From CAYFJO01 sp964343305 (GTDB taxonomy: Bacteria; Planctomycetota; Planctomycetia; Pirellulales; Pirellulaceae), in the NCBI GenBank assembly GCA_964343305.1, contig CAYFJO010000642.1, positions 1 through 5,287 on the forward strand: a DNA stretch of 5,287 bases, written 5' to 3'. Under the pieces are notes generated by a model, which was given only the letters and a program-made list of their open reading frames with translations, had not been told where the DNA came from and made no database searches. Made by a program: the position numbers and the translations under genes. The stretch's first letter is position 1. Each line of letters starts with the position of its first letter. Below, one piece after another: positions 1 through 5,287 of this stretch.

Positions 1-394
1 CCGCTCGATCGTATTTCACTTGAGCAGCCGCGCTTCCCCACTGACGGTCAATTCCGACGCCATCCCAGATCTCAACATCAAGATCCTTTGGCAATTTAAC
101 CAGTGCGTCTTCCACTGTGAGAAAACTTGCCCAGCCTTGATCGTCCTCGCTATCTACACCCTTGGGCGGTTGATAGCCAAACAAGTCACTTGTGACGAGG
201 TCGTCAAATCGCTCCGTCACCCAACTTCTCAACGCACCAGTCAAGGACGTACCCGGAACATTCAAACGTCCCTGTCCATCGCGCGCCAACGGCATATCGG
301 TCAGCGGATCTTCGTCCATTCCACCAACGTGCATAGGACTGCATGCTTGAAGCACACCGCTAATCTTCAAACGCTTTGCTCGGGATCTCGACAT
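1..394 (-). CDS. cas7: Cas7-type RAMP protein of a type III effector complex (partial, C-terminus beyond window)
   Basis: The first 131 codons of a RAMP-superfamily backbone subunit are visible; the reading frame is open to the left edge. Translation from the ATG at 394-392 begins MSRSRAKRLKISGVLQ. Seen motifs: a first beta strand followed by SPMHVGG (residues 19-25); the Cas7 signature TDMPLARD then VPGTSLTGALR (residues 32-56), equivalent to the IPGSSLKGxxR loop of Csm3/Cmr4; and GVGIDRQWGSAAAQVKYD near the edge, equivalent to the GVxIDRxTGxAxxGxxYD segment of Csm3. Asp33 sits where Csm3 has its catalytic Asp, so target-RNA cleavage is plausible. The start ATG overlaps the TAA of the upstream gene (TAATG), with GGAG five bases before it, implying translational coupling. 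From the neighbours it should assemble with Cas10 and the Csx10 fusion along the crRNA. Whether it holds one or two Cas7 domains (as in III-Dv Cas7-2x) cannot be seen. Confidence 0.88.
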   Translation of the reverse strand, partial: MSRSRAKRLKISGVLQACSPMHVGGMDEDPLTDMPLARDGQGRLNVPGTSLTGALRSWVTERFDDLVTSDLFGYQPPKGVDSEDDQGWASFLTVEDALVKLPKDLDVEIWDGVGIDRQWGSAAAQVKYDRA

Positions 395-2817
395 TATTGC
401 TCCGATTCTCGATCACGGATCGTGCCACTGATCGCGGCGAACAAAAGGGCTTGCACGGCTTCCGCCCACAATTTGTCTTGCAATGTTTCTACATCGCGGG
501 TTGTGATCCGCCGAAAGTCATCGTCGTTTTGAGCGTTGCTCAGCCACTCCCATATTCGCGCGTTCTCCTGAACGATCAACCGAATAACGTCCAAGGCGCC
601 GTCGGGCCACTTTTGGGCGCGGGTAGCTGATGTCCTATTCAGCCAATTGACGACACGTTCACGACCATGAGGTGTTGCAAGTTGCGGCAACGCGGTTCGC
701 AGAGTTCCTAATTGGCTGTTCGGTGGTTTTTCTCGCGTCCATTTGAGCGCATCACTGCGCCATCTTGGATTTGATCCCAACGACAATGCGCCGCGCGTGA
801 TTACGTCACGCCACGCCGTCTCTTCGATCTGTTCGGCAAAGTTGCGAGCAGGATCGTCGGGACCAATTGGCGAAGCCACGCCGTTTCTGACATGGCTATT
901 GCTTTTGCCGATCGACGAAAGCTCTGCATCTTTCACATCAAGCATCGGGTCAGATATCGCGACTTCGCCAAATCCCTCTGCGCGACGCTCTCCTAAACCG
1001 TTGCAATCTAACTTTTTCAATGCGTCGCAAAGAGTGTCTTTTTTCTCTGTGGATCGTGCGGCCCAACCAACGACTTCAAAGACGGCGCAGGCCCCCGCCA
1101 GAATCGCGATGTAACTTGGTCGCGGCAAACTCCATCGCTGGTTCCAGCCTTCCGTGCGACGCGTGCGCAAGACGACGGACAACCGCTCGTCGTTGGAACG
1201 TGCCTTCACGATTACCTCGTCGTCCTTGGTACTCAATAGCGTTGACAAACAGCCTTCAAGGTCATTCAATCCGGTCGCTGGACGCAGCGCGCTATTACGG
1301 AGCAGCGCATCGGAAACGAACCACAGTGAGAACTGCCCATGGTCGTCGATTAACGATCTGTTGTCCTGCCCAGTCGATTCGTCGCTCGTCGTGGACTCAT
1401 CAACCATCGCGATGCTTGCCAGTCCATAGTCGTCCTTCTTGGCGACGCCCAGTCGCACCACTGATGGCAAATGCTGTTGCCAGCCATCGCCTAGCAAATC
1501 GGATACGGATTTTCGCAGGCGCAGGTGCGTTCGAAGCTGCGTTCCGGCTGGAATTGCTTCATAGGTGTAGACGCCGCCGACGTCGGATGTCGGACGCTGG
1601 GATAAGTCCTCAACCGTCGCATGGCTCAGTGTAAATCGACGGGGCCGATCCCATTTCAGTGCTTCACCGGTTTCGAGTTCACCGATGTATCCCGATCTTT
1701 GCTGCTTCAACTGTTTGGTACTTGGCTCGGCTTCGACAAGTCGATTCCACATCTGTCGTTTGTTGTCCGCTCCAGCGGTCTTGTCGCAGAAAAACGCCAA
1801 AGGAATCGGACGCCCGCGCTTGCCGTTGACCACCAAATAGGCGTTGGAGACTTGGATCTTCGCACAAGCAACATCGGCGAACAATTCCTTGTCGGTTGCT
1901 TGCTGCAACGCATTCATCACAGGACCGAGCAGATAGGTGCCCGGAATATAATCCAAACTCGTCACGACGTTACCAATTGTCTGTTGCGGTACAACAACCG
2001 GTGTTTCAAGTTGAATGTTGATGGGAACGGTCACATGCTCTTCGTGTTCAACCGACTCGGGCTTTCCGTAATGGAACACCTTCTGTTCCGCGCGAGGTGA
2101 AAGTCGCGGCGGGTTCTCGCTCTGCAACAATTCGATCCATTCGTCCTTCCGGTCGTCCAAAATAGAGACTCGGAACTCACACTTTCCCGCGCCGCGACGG
2201 CGGTTGCCACCCATCGATTCGACGGTCGTTGCTCCGGCCCACAGAATCGCCTGGACACAACGCACTTCGCTTTCCGAAAGATCATCGATGTTGATGTCCC
2301 AGGAAGCCATTAAAACAGAGTTCCCGCGAACGAGTTCCACGAACCGCAGATGATCATCCAGTGCACATCCCGTATTCTCGTCGATTCGCACACCCGGTTT
2401 CGTGATCGTCAGTGCTCGGCGAAGTTGCGCCGCACCTTCCGTCTGAAGACAACGTCGCAGCGACTCAGGCAACCGACCCGCGCGCACCGACAATCGCCCT
2501 TGCCGCAGCGGCTGGCCATACGTCTTCGAATCACCATTCATTGGCGCTTCACGTGCGGCCTCGTCGCCAAACACTGCGTCCACCAGATCGTACCACGCAC
2601 CTCGGTGCCCCTCATCCAGTCCCAAAGCCACTGCTTCACAACTGTCTCGCCAGATCCCCGTGATCGACTTGGCGGGCAGGTACGGGAGTCCATCGTCTGG
2701 ATCTCGGCGAACCAGTTTGTCGATATTGCCAGCCTGCCCGGCTCCCTGGCCAATGTGCCAGTCGGAACGAAAATGAACGACTAACTCAAACGATCTGTCG
2801 TGGGCCTGTTTGCCCAT
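394..2817 (-). CDS. csx10: Cas7-Csx10 (Cas5-like) fusion with helical, possibly Cas11-like, C-terminal tail; type III-D effector subunit
   Basis: This 807-residue protein looks like several type III backbone subunits in one chain. Residues ~9-220 are a Cas7-like RAMP: GNIDKLVRRD, then PYLPAKSITG (46-55), GVRIDENTG (142-150), and a glycine-rich loop SMGGNRRRGAGKCEF (201-215). Residues ~262-625 match Csx10 as I know the family: SLDYIPGTYLLG (287-298), RLGVAKKDDYGLASI (455-469), LWFVSDALLRN (498-508), GWNQRWSLPRPS (557-568) followed by AILAGACAVFEV, and GLGERRAEGFGEVAI (607-621). Residues ~650-807 are predominantly helix-forming, with NSQLGTLRTALPQL (700-713), and could be a fused Cas11 small subunit; that assignment is inference. 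Asp33 in the first domain matches the catalytic Asp of Csm3. I chose ATG 2817 rather than the adjacent TTG 2820 because GGGAG lies seven bases upstream of the ATG. The gene starts 21 nt after cas10 ends and overlaps the next gene by one base. The arrangement resembles Cas7-Cas5-Cas11 of III-Dv systems. Confidence 0.88.
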   Translation of the reverse strand: MGKQAHDRSFELVVHFRSDWHIGQGAGQAGNIDKLVRRDPDDGLPYLPAKSITGIWRDSCEAVALGLDEGHRGAWYDLVDAVFGDEAAREAPMNGDSKTYGQPLRQGRLSVRAGRLPESLRRCLQTEGAAQLRRALTITKPGVRIDENTGCALDDHLRFVELVRGNSVLMASWDINIDDLSESEVRCVQAILWAGATTVESMGGNRRRGAGKCEFRVSILDDRKDEWIELLQSENPPRLSPRAEQKVFHYGKPESVEHEEHVTVPINIQLETPVVVPQQTIGNVVTSLDYIPGTYLLGPVMNALQQATDKELFADVACAKIQVSNAYLVVNGKRGRPIPLAFFCDKTAGADNKRQMWNRLVEAEPSTKQLKQQRSGYIGELETGEALKWDRPRRFTLSHATVEDLSQRPTSDVGGVYTYEAIPAGTQLRTHLRLRKSVSDLLGDGWQQHLPSVVRLGVAKKDDYGLASIAMVDESTTSDESTGQDNRSLIDDHGQFSLWFVSDALLRNSALRPATGLNDLEGCLSTLLSTKDDEVIVKARSNDERLSVVLRTRRTEGWNQRWSLPRPSYIAILAGACAVFEVVGWAARSTEKKDTLCDALKKLDCNGLGERRAEGFGEVAISDPMLDVKDAELSSIGKSNSHVRNGVASPIGPDDPARNFAEQIEETAWRDVITRGALSLGSNPRWRSDALKWTREKPPNSQLGTLRTALPQLATPHGRERVVNWLNRTSATRAQKWPDGALDVIRLIVQENARIWEWLSNAQNDDDFRRITTRDVETLQDKLWAEAVQALLFAAISGTIRDRESEQ
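400..403 (-). promoter_or_regulatory. Ribosome binding site of the third operon gene
   Basis: GGAG lies five bases upstream of the ATG at 394-392, inside the last codons of the preceding gene. It supports reinitiation at the overlapping TAATG. Confidence 0.6.
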
Positions 2818-2824
2818 CAATTTT

Positions 2825-2829
2825 CTCCC
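2825..2829 (-). promoter_or_regulatory. Ribosome binding site deciding the start of the Cas7-Csx10 fusion
   Basis: GGGAG in the short gap after cas10 lies seven bases before the ATG at 2817 and only four before the TTG at 2820, favouring the ATG. Confidence 0.65.
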
Positions 2830-2838
2830 AAATAATAA

Positions 2839-4488
2839 TCAAACGTCCCAAAAAGGTGCGACATCCAACGCATCCAAAAATCGAGTCTCACGAACCTTGT
2901 CCAAATTCTGCCGAAAAAGCGTGGCGTCATCTTCGACAATCTGATTGAGACCTTGTTTCTCGTAGCGTTGATAGATGAGTTTCAATTGCGAGTTCGCTTG
3001 GTCGTGGCCACCGAAGAGAGCATCCCGCAGTTGGTGCAATTGCGAATTGGGTAGACGCGGTCGTCCGTCATCATCCTTGTTATTGATCGTGCGGACACGT
3101 AGATCCAATCCTTCGATGTGATGTAAATCTGCCCAATCCTCTCGTGCACCGTTTAGCTCGGCGATGTCGGTGACCACATAGGGCTTCGCAGTCAGGGATG
3201 TCGAACCATCGTCAACGATTAAACGCTCACGAATATCATCGAGGTCGGAAAATGTCGAATCGTAAAGGATATGAAAATCAATGGCCGAACAGGGGTATGG
3301 CTCTTGCTTGTCGTCGGTGTGATGCACGTGCCGCTTGACATCCTTCGCCGACTGCAAGAGTTGCTCCGCCAAGGTATAGGCACTGTGAAACGGGAAATGT
3401 GGCTTCACGATCGCCACCCCAGCACAAGCTGACAACCGACCACAACCTAACGCCTTTTTCGCAACGGCGGCCAGGTTGCCACGTGCGGAAGTTTGTTGTT
3501 CAAACGCTTGCAAATACTCGCGAGTAAACCGGATTGCCTGCTCGCCAGTACAAATCGCCGTCAGGTCGTCGCCGCCCAGGACCAGCGGAATCACGGGAAC
3601 ACGTAGCCGACCGTGTTTTTTCTCTTCGTACCGCATGACGATTTCGTTCAGCGCCTGATTAAACGCAGCCTCGGTTGCTTCCTCTAAGGCAATCGAAAAC
3701 TCCCGCAACTGTTCCAAGAAACTTTGATTCGAAAGATTCTCGATGTACTGATGGAATTCCAGGAAGATCTTTCCCAGCCCGTTGCCGTCTGCATGAACCA
3801 CGCCCAGCCACGACATTTGGCCCAAGTGCTTTTCGAGTTCCACGATCGACTGGTAAAGCTGCTTGTTCTCAGTCAAGCGATCGACCCGACATTTCCATTG
3901 TCCGTCCGAGTTTCTTTTGGTGAGGCTGGTGCGCGAGATATCCCACGGTCGACCGCCATCGGTAACGACATCGTATGCCGGTAGACCGGAGCTATTACAT
4001 GAAGCGAAGAACGGCAACCGAGAGAATCGATGCTGAATGCCTGCTCGTTGTGAACGCAGCTTTTCGAGCGTCTGGTGAACTTCGCCAACTTTGATCCAGA
4101 CTTCCTCGCTGTCCCAAGCGAATGCTTGGCTGACAACTCCGCACAAATCTAAACCAGGTGCCTCAACCAACGCAGTTCGCGTTGCGTGTTCGATGATTTT
4201 CCGTCCGGTTTCCTCGTTTTCGACCAACACGAGTGCCTTGCCCGACGTTGCGACGATAACAGTCGCTGACTGCTGTTGGGTCAGCCGCGACTCTTTTAGG
4301 TTGTTTCTAAATTGGTTTGGATCTTCATTCCAGAGCGAAGGTTCGCCCGTCGACGCTGCAACCGCGTCCAACACAAACTTCGTGCCTGCCCGATATGTCA
4401 GTTCGGATGCACCGACGTTTTCGCGAAGTTTGTTGGTCGCGAAAATGTAAGCCTGGTTTCCAGATGTTTCCAACAGAACGAGATTCAT
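2839..4488 (-). CDS. cas10: Cas10, HD-less type III-D large subunit with intact GGDD cyclase motif
   Basis: This is the 549-residue signature subunit of type III effectors. On target RNA binding, Cas10 with an intact palm converts ATP to cyclic oligoadenylates that activate CARF-type effectors. The N-terminus goes straight into the first palm domain (MNLVLLETSGNQAYIF, then NKLRENVGASELTYR), leaving no room for the HD nuclease domain of III-A/III-B Cas10. The second palm has VVHADGNGLGKIF (230-242), with the metal-binding Asp at 234, and VLGGDDL (303-309) with GGDD at 305-308 (bases 3576-3565). The region from ~430 to the end should be the C-terminal helical domain. FASCNSSGLPAY near residue 164 looks like the remnant of the usual zinc-ribbon segment, but paired CxxC motifs are not seen. 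An upstream in-frame ATG at 4512 would add eight residues; ATG 4488 is preferred because AAGGA lies seven bases before it and the palm begins directly there. It is first in a three-gene operon. HD absence is typical of subtype III-D. Confidence 0.93.
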   Translation of the reverse strand: MNLVLLETSGNQAYIFATNKLRENVGASELTYRAGTKFVLDAVAASTGEPSLWNEDPNQFRNNLKESRLTQQQSATVIVATSGKALVLVENEETGRKIIEHATRTALVEAPGLDLCGVVSQAFAWDSEEVWIKVGEVHQTLEKLRSQRAGIQHRFSRLPFFASCNSSGLPAYDVVTDGGRPWDISRTSLTKRNSDGQWKCRVDRLTENKQLYQSIVELEKHLGQMSWLGVVHADGNGLGKIFLEFHQYIENLSNQSFLEQLREFSIALEEATEAAFNQALNEIVMRYEEKKHGRLRVPVIPLVLGGDDLTAICTGEQAIRFTREYLQAFEQQTSARGNLAAVAKKALGCGRLSACAGVAIVKPHFPFHSAYTLAEQLLQSAKDVKRHVHHTDDKQEPYPCSAIDFHILYDSTFSDLDDIRERLIVDDGSTSLTAKPYVVTDIAELNGAREDWADLHHIEGLDLRVRTINNKDDDGRPRLPNSQLHQLRDALFGGHDQANSQLKLIYQRYEKQGLNQIVEDDATLFRQNLDKVRETRFLDALDVAPFWDV

Positions 4489-4495
4489 GCGATGG

Positions 4496-4500
4496 TCCTT
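4496..4500 (-). promoter_or_regulatory. Ribosome binding site of cas10
   Basis: AAGGA ends seven bases upstream of the ATG at 4488 (intervening bases CCATCGC). This spacing selects that start over the in-frame ATG at 4512. Confidence 0.7.
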
Positions 4501-4592
4501 GACCCAAAACAAAAATACCTACGGACGCACGTGACCATGTCATCCGTGAAGCATTGTGGCCCCAGTTTCGGCCCATCCATGAACAGATGTCT

Positions 4593-4620
4593 ATTGTAGG
4601 ATTGTCGATTGCAGTGACAA
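4593..4620 (-). promoter_or_regulatory. Candidate sigma70-type promoter of the cas10 operon
   Basis: On the minus strand, TTGTCA (4620-4615, five of six to the -35 consensus) is followed after 16 bp by TACAAT (4598-4593, five of six to the -10 consensus). Transcription would start near 4586, giving a leader of about 98 nt before the cas10 ATG. It is the best -35/-10 pair I found upstream of the operon; no regulator site is evident. Confidence 0.45.
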
Positions 4621-4818
4621 CCAGCCAACAACCAGTTTTAAAGAATTGCTCCTGTCGAGCTTCCAAAGACAATACGCCCAAAGTCGCGCCCGAATGACAA
4701 CTTCTGGCATTAGCTGAATACATGAGAATTCAACATAACGACTTTGACTAAATTCTTACCAATTCAGCCGCCAGAATTACGCCATAGATTTTGGCCATCC
4801 ACTTGAATGTCAGGCTTG

Positions 4819-4846
4819 TTGAATTCGAAGCGTAAATCGGTATGAT
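4819..4846 (+). promoter_or_regulatory. Possible promoter reading toward the CRISPR array
   Basis: TTGAAT (4819-4824, four of six to the -35 consensus), a 16-bp spacer, then TATGAT (4841-4846, five of six to the -10 consensus). A transcript would begin near 4853 and include about 240 nt of leader before the first repeat. The match is moderate, and the true pre-crRNA promoter may lie nearer the array. Confidence 0.25.
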
Positions 4847-5024
4847 CGTGTTGTTGAGATGTTCTTTGACAATTTGCCACAATGTCGTCCGCCAGTACGA
4901 AAACTTGCCATTTCAATCTTCCTATTTTGCCCATCATGTGAGCAAAACTGTAAGTTGTTTTGAGGCAAGGTTTTAGGAGCGAGATTGTTTGAGGGTGGAA
5001 AATGTTTTTTTCGCGAGATTGCCG

Positions 5025-5055
5025 AAAACGCTGCGAAGCGCGCAAATGGCGTTTT
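5025..5055. repeat. Inverted repeat in the CRISPR leader
   Basis: AAAACGC at 5025-5031 and GCGTTTT at 5049-5055 are perfect 7-bp complements separated by 17 nt, about 35 bp upstream of the first repeat. An overlapping competitor stem pairs TTTTCG at 5008-5013 with CGAAAA at 5023-5028. These may mark a protein-binding or bending site used in spacer integration, or an RNA structure; the role is unknown. Confidence 0.4.
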
Positions 5056-5074
5056 AAGTTGAACGCAGCAAAGA

Positions 5075-5099
5075 GGTTGCAACCCCTAGGGTTGCAGCC
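5075..5099. repeat. Inverted repeat spanning the leader-repeat junction
   Basis: GGTTGCAACCC (5075-5085) pairs with GGGTTGCAGCC (5089-5099) around a CTA loop: 11 pairs including one G-T wobble, with an uninterrupted 8-bp core TGCAACCC/GGGTTGCA. The right arm includes the first nine bases of repeat 1. GGTTGCA also occurs as a direct repeat at 5075-5081 and 5090-5096, so the leader end partly copies the repeat start. Confidence 0.75.
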
Positions 5100-5126
5100 G
5101 TTCCCTGAAGAGCATGGGATTGAAAC
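5091..5126 (+). repeat. CRISPR repeat 1 (36 bp)
   Basis: Consensus copy, adjoining the leader. Repeat positions 12-15 (TCCC) and 26-29 (GGGA) can form a 4-bp stem with a 10-nt loop, a possible weak Cas6 recognition hairpin ending at the handle. Confidence 0.95.
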
Positions 5127-5165
5127 TCTCCGTTGGGGGTTGATTGCCTTACACCCACTAGGCCG

Positions 5166-5201
5166 GTTGCAGCCGTTCCCTGAAGAGCATGGGATTGAAA
5201 C
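5166..5201 (+). repeat. CRISPR repeat 2 (36 bp)
   Basis: Identical to repeat 1 over all 36 positions. Confidence 0.95.
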
Positions 5202-5238
5202 CGATCAACACGAGCTTCAGCCACTTCGTACTTCAGAT

Positions 5239-5274
5239 GTTGCAGCCGTTCCCTGAAGAGCATGGCATTGAAAC
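5239..5274 (+). repeat. CRISPR repeat 3 (36 bp, one substitution)
   Basis: Matches repeats 1 and 2 except for G to C at repeat position 28 (base 5266), the base just before the ATTGAAAC handle. The change breaks one of the four pairs of the short internal stem. Confidence 0.95.
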
Positions 5275-5287
5275 CATCTGGAAGCTT

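Larger units (their letters stand above)
4489..5090. other. Gene-free divergent intergenic region holding the operon promoter and the CRISPR leader
   Basis: About 600 bp between the start of cas10 (leftward) and the first CRISPR repeat (rightward). No reading frame in it has a convincing start, ribosome site or recognisable protein; the frames present overlap cas10 or the leader. The left third holds the leftward operon promoter and the ~98-nt untranslated region. The right part, especially 4940-5060, has runs of T and A and short inverted repeats and lies directly 5' of the array, so it is the presumed CRISPR leader. A seven-base inverted repeat, GCTGAAT at 4713-4719 and ATTCAGC at 4762-4768, is of unknown meaning. 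Confidence 0.7.
5091..5287 (+). CRISPR. CRISPR array, leader-proximal end (three repeats visible, continues past the window)
   Basis: Three 36-bp direct repeats at 5091-5126, 5166-5201 and 5239-5274 are separated by unrelated spacers of 39 bp (5127-5165) and 37 bp (5202-5238). A third spacer begins at 5275 and is cut after 13 bp. Repeats begin GTTGCAGCC and end GGGATTGAAAC. The terminal ATTGAAAC is the typical 8-nt crRNA 5' handle, which sets transcription rightward, with the leader to the left, divergent from the cas10 operon. Repeat and spacer sizes suit type III. Adjacency to cas10/csx10 suggests these crRNAs load that complex; pairing by proximity is inference. Identical first two repeats and a variant third fit the leader-proximal polarity. 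No match of either full spacer was seen in this window. Confidence 0.97.

Noticed and set aside
20..532. Plus-strand open frame of 170 codons at the left edge
   Set aside because: It lies antisense to two overlapping RAMP genes whose motifs and ribosome sites are clear; its translation has no recognisable features.
1020..1634. Plus-strand open frame of 204 codons inside the Csx10 fusion
   Set aside because: Antisense shadow of the 807-residue fusion; Arg- and Ser-rich translation typical of a non-coding frame.
3685..3694. Ten-base match (TAAGGCAATC) between cas10 and the complement of spacer 1, as possible self-targeting
   Set aside because: Ten bases out of 39 is about what chance gives over this length on two strands; the flanks do not match.
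1..4488. Assignment as a III-A (Csm), III-B (Cmr) or III-E (Cas7-11) system
   Set aside because: Cas10 is present and separate, excluding III-E; Csx10-type motifs and the HD-less Cas10 fit III-D better than Csm or Cmr sets.
4325..4723. Minus-strand open frame of 132 codons overlapping the start of cas10
   Set aside because: It overlaps the cas10 coding start in another frame and runs across the candidate operon promoter; no family resemblance.
4866..4871. Perfect TTGACA as a -35 box for array transcription
   Set aside because: No acceptable -10 box lies 15-19 bp downstream.
4764..5045. Minus-strand open frame of 93 codons between cas10 and the array
   Set aside because: It needs a non-ATG start, has no ribosome site that I could see, and covers the conserved-looking CRISPR leader; treated as non-coding.
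5002..5256. Open frames on both strands across the array
   Set aside because: They are read through CRISPR repeats, visible as the same peptide recurring with the repeats.
5282..5287. Window ends exactly on a HindIII site (AAGCTT) inside the third spacer
   Set aside because: It may be a cloning or contig boundary, or coincidence; it has no biological meaning by itself, though the array is clearly cut here.

Overview
The window carries part of a type III CRISPR-Cas locus. A leftward (minus-strand) effector operon occupies about 1-4488, and a rightward CRISPR array starts at 5091. A gene-free stretch of about 600 bp separates them and holds the operon promoter and the array leader. Base composition is near 50% GC. 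Nothing here fixes the phylum; the composition and gene style would fit a planctomycete or a similar environmental bacterium, but that is a weak guess.

The operon, in transcription order, has three genes. cas10 (4488-2839) encodes a 549-residue protein that keeps the GGDD cyclase motif and lacks an N-terminal HD nuclease. Next is an 807-residue fusion (2817-394): an N-terminal Cas7-type RAMP domain, a Csx10 (Cas5-like) section, and a helical C-terminal tail that could be a fused Cas11 small subunit. Last is a second Cas7-type RAMP protein (394 to the left edge, truncated by the window). Each gene has a good Shine-Dalgarno sequence. The genes are 21 nt apart, then overlapping as TAATG, so they are very likely co-transcribed and translationally coupled.

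The HD-less Cas10 plus Csx10 points to subtype III-D. The Cas7-Csx10-helical fusion next to another Cas7 gene resembles the III-D variant (III-Dv) described from Synechocystis, in which several backbone subunits are fused into few polypeptides. Both Cas7 domains keep an aspartate where Csm3 has its RNA-cleaving residue, and Cas10 keeps the metal-binding palm residues. The expected output is therefore guided RNA cleavage plus cyclic oligoadenylate signalling.

The array has three visible 36-bp repeats with spacers of 39 and 37 bp and runs off the right edge. It reads away from the effector operon and its repeats end in ATTGAAAC, the usual 8-nt crRNA handle. The leader-repeat junction is a strong inverted repeat, and the third repeat has one substitution just before the expected processing site. 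No cas1, cas2, cas6 or CARF effector gene is present, so adaptation, crRNA processing and signal-responsive functions must be encoded elsewhere.
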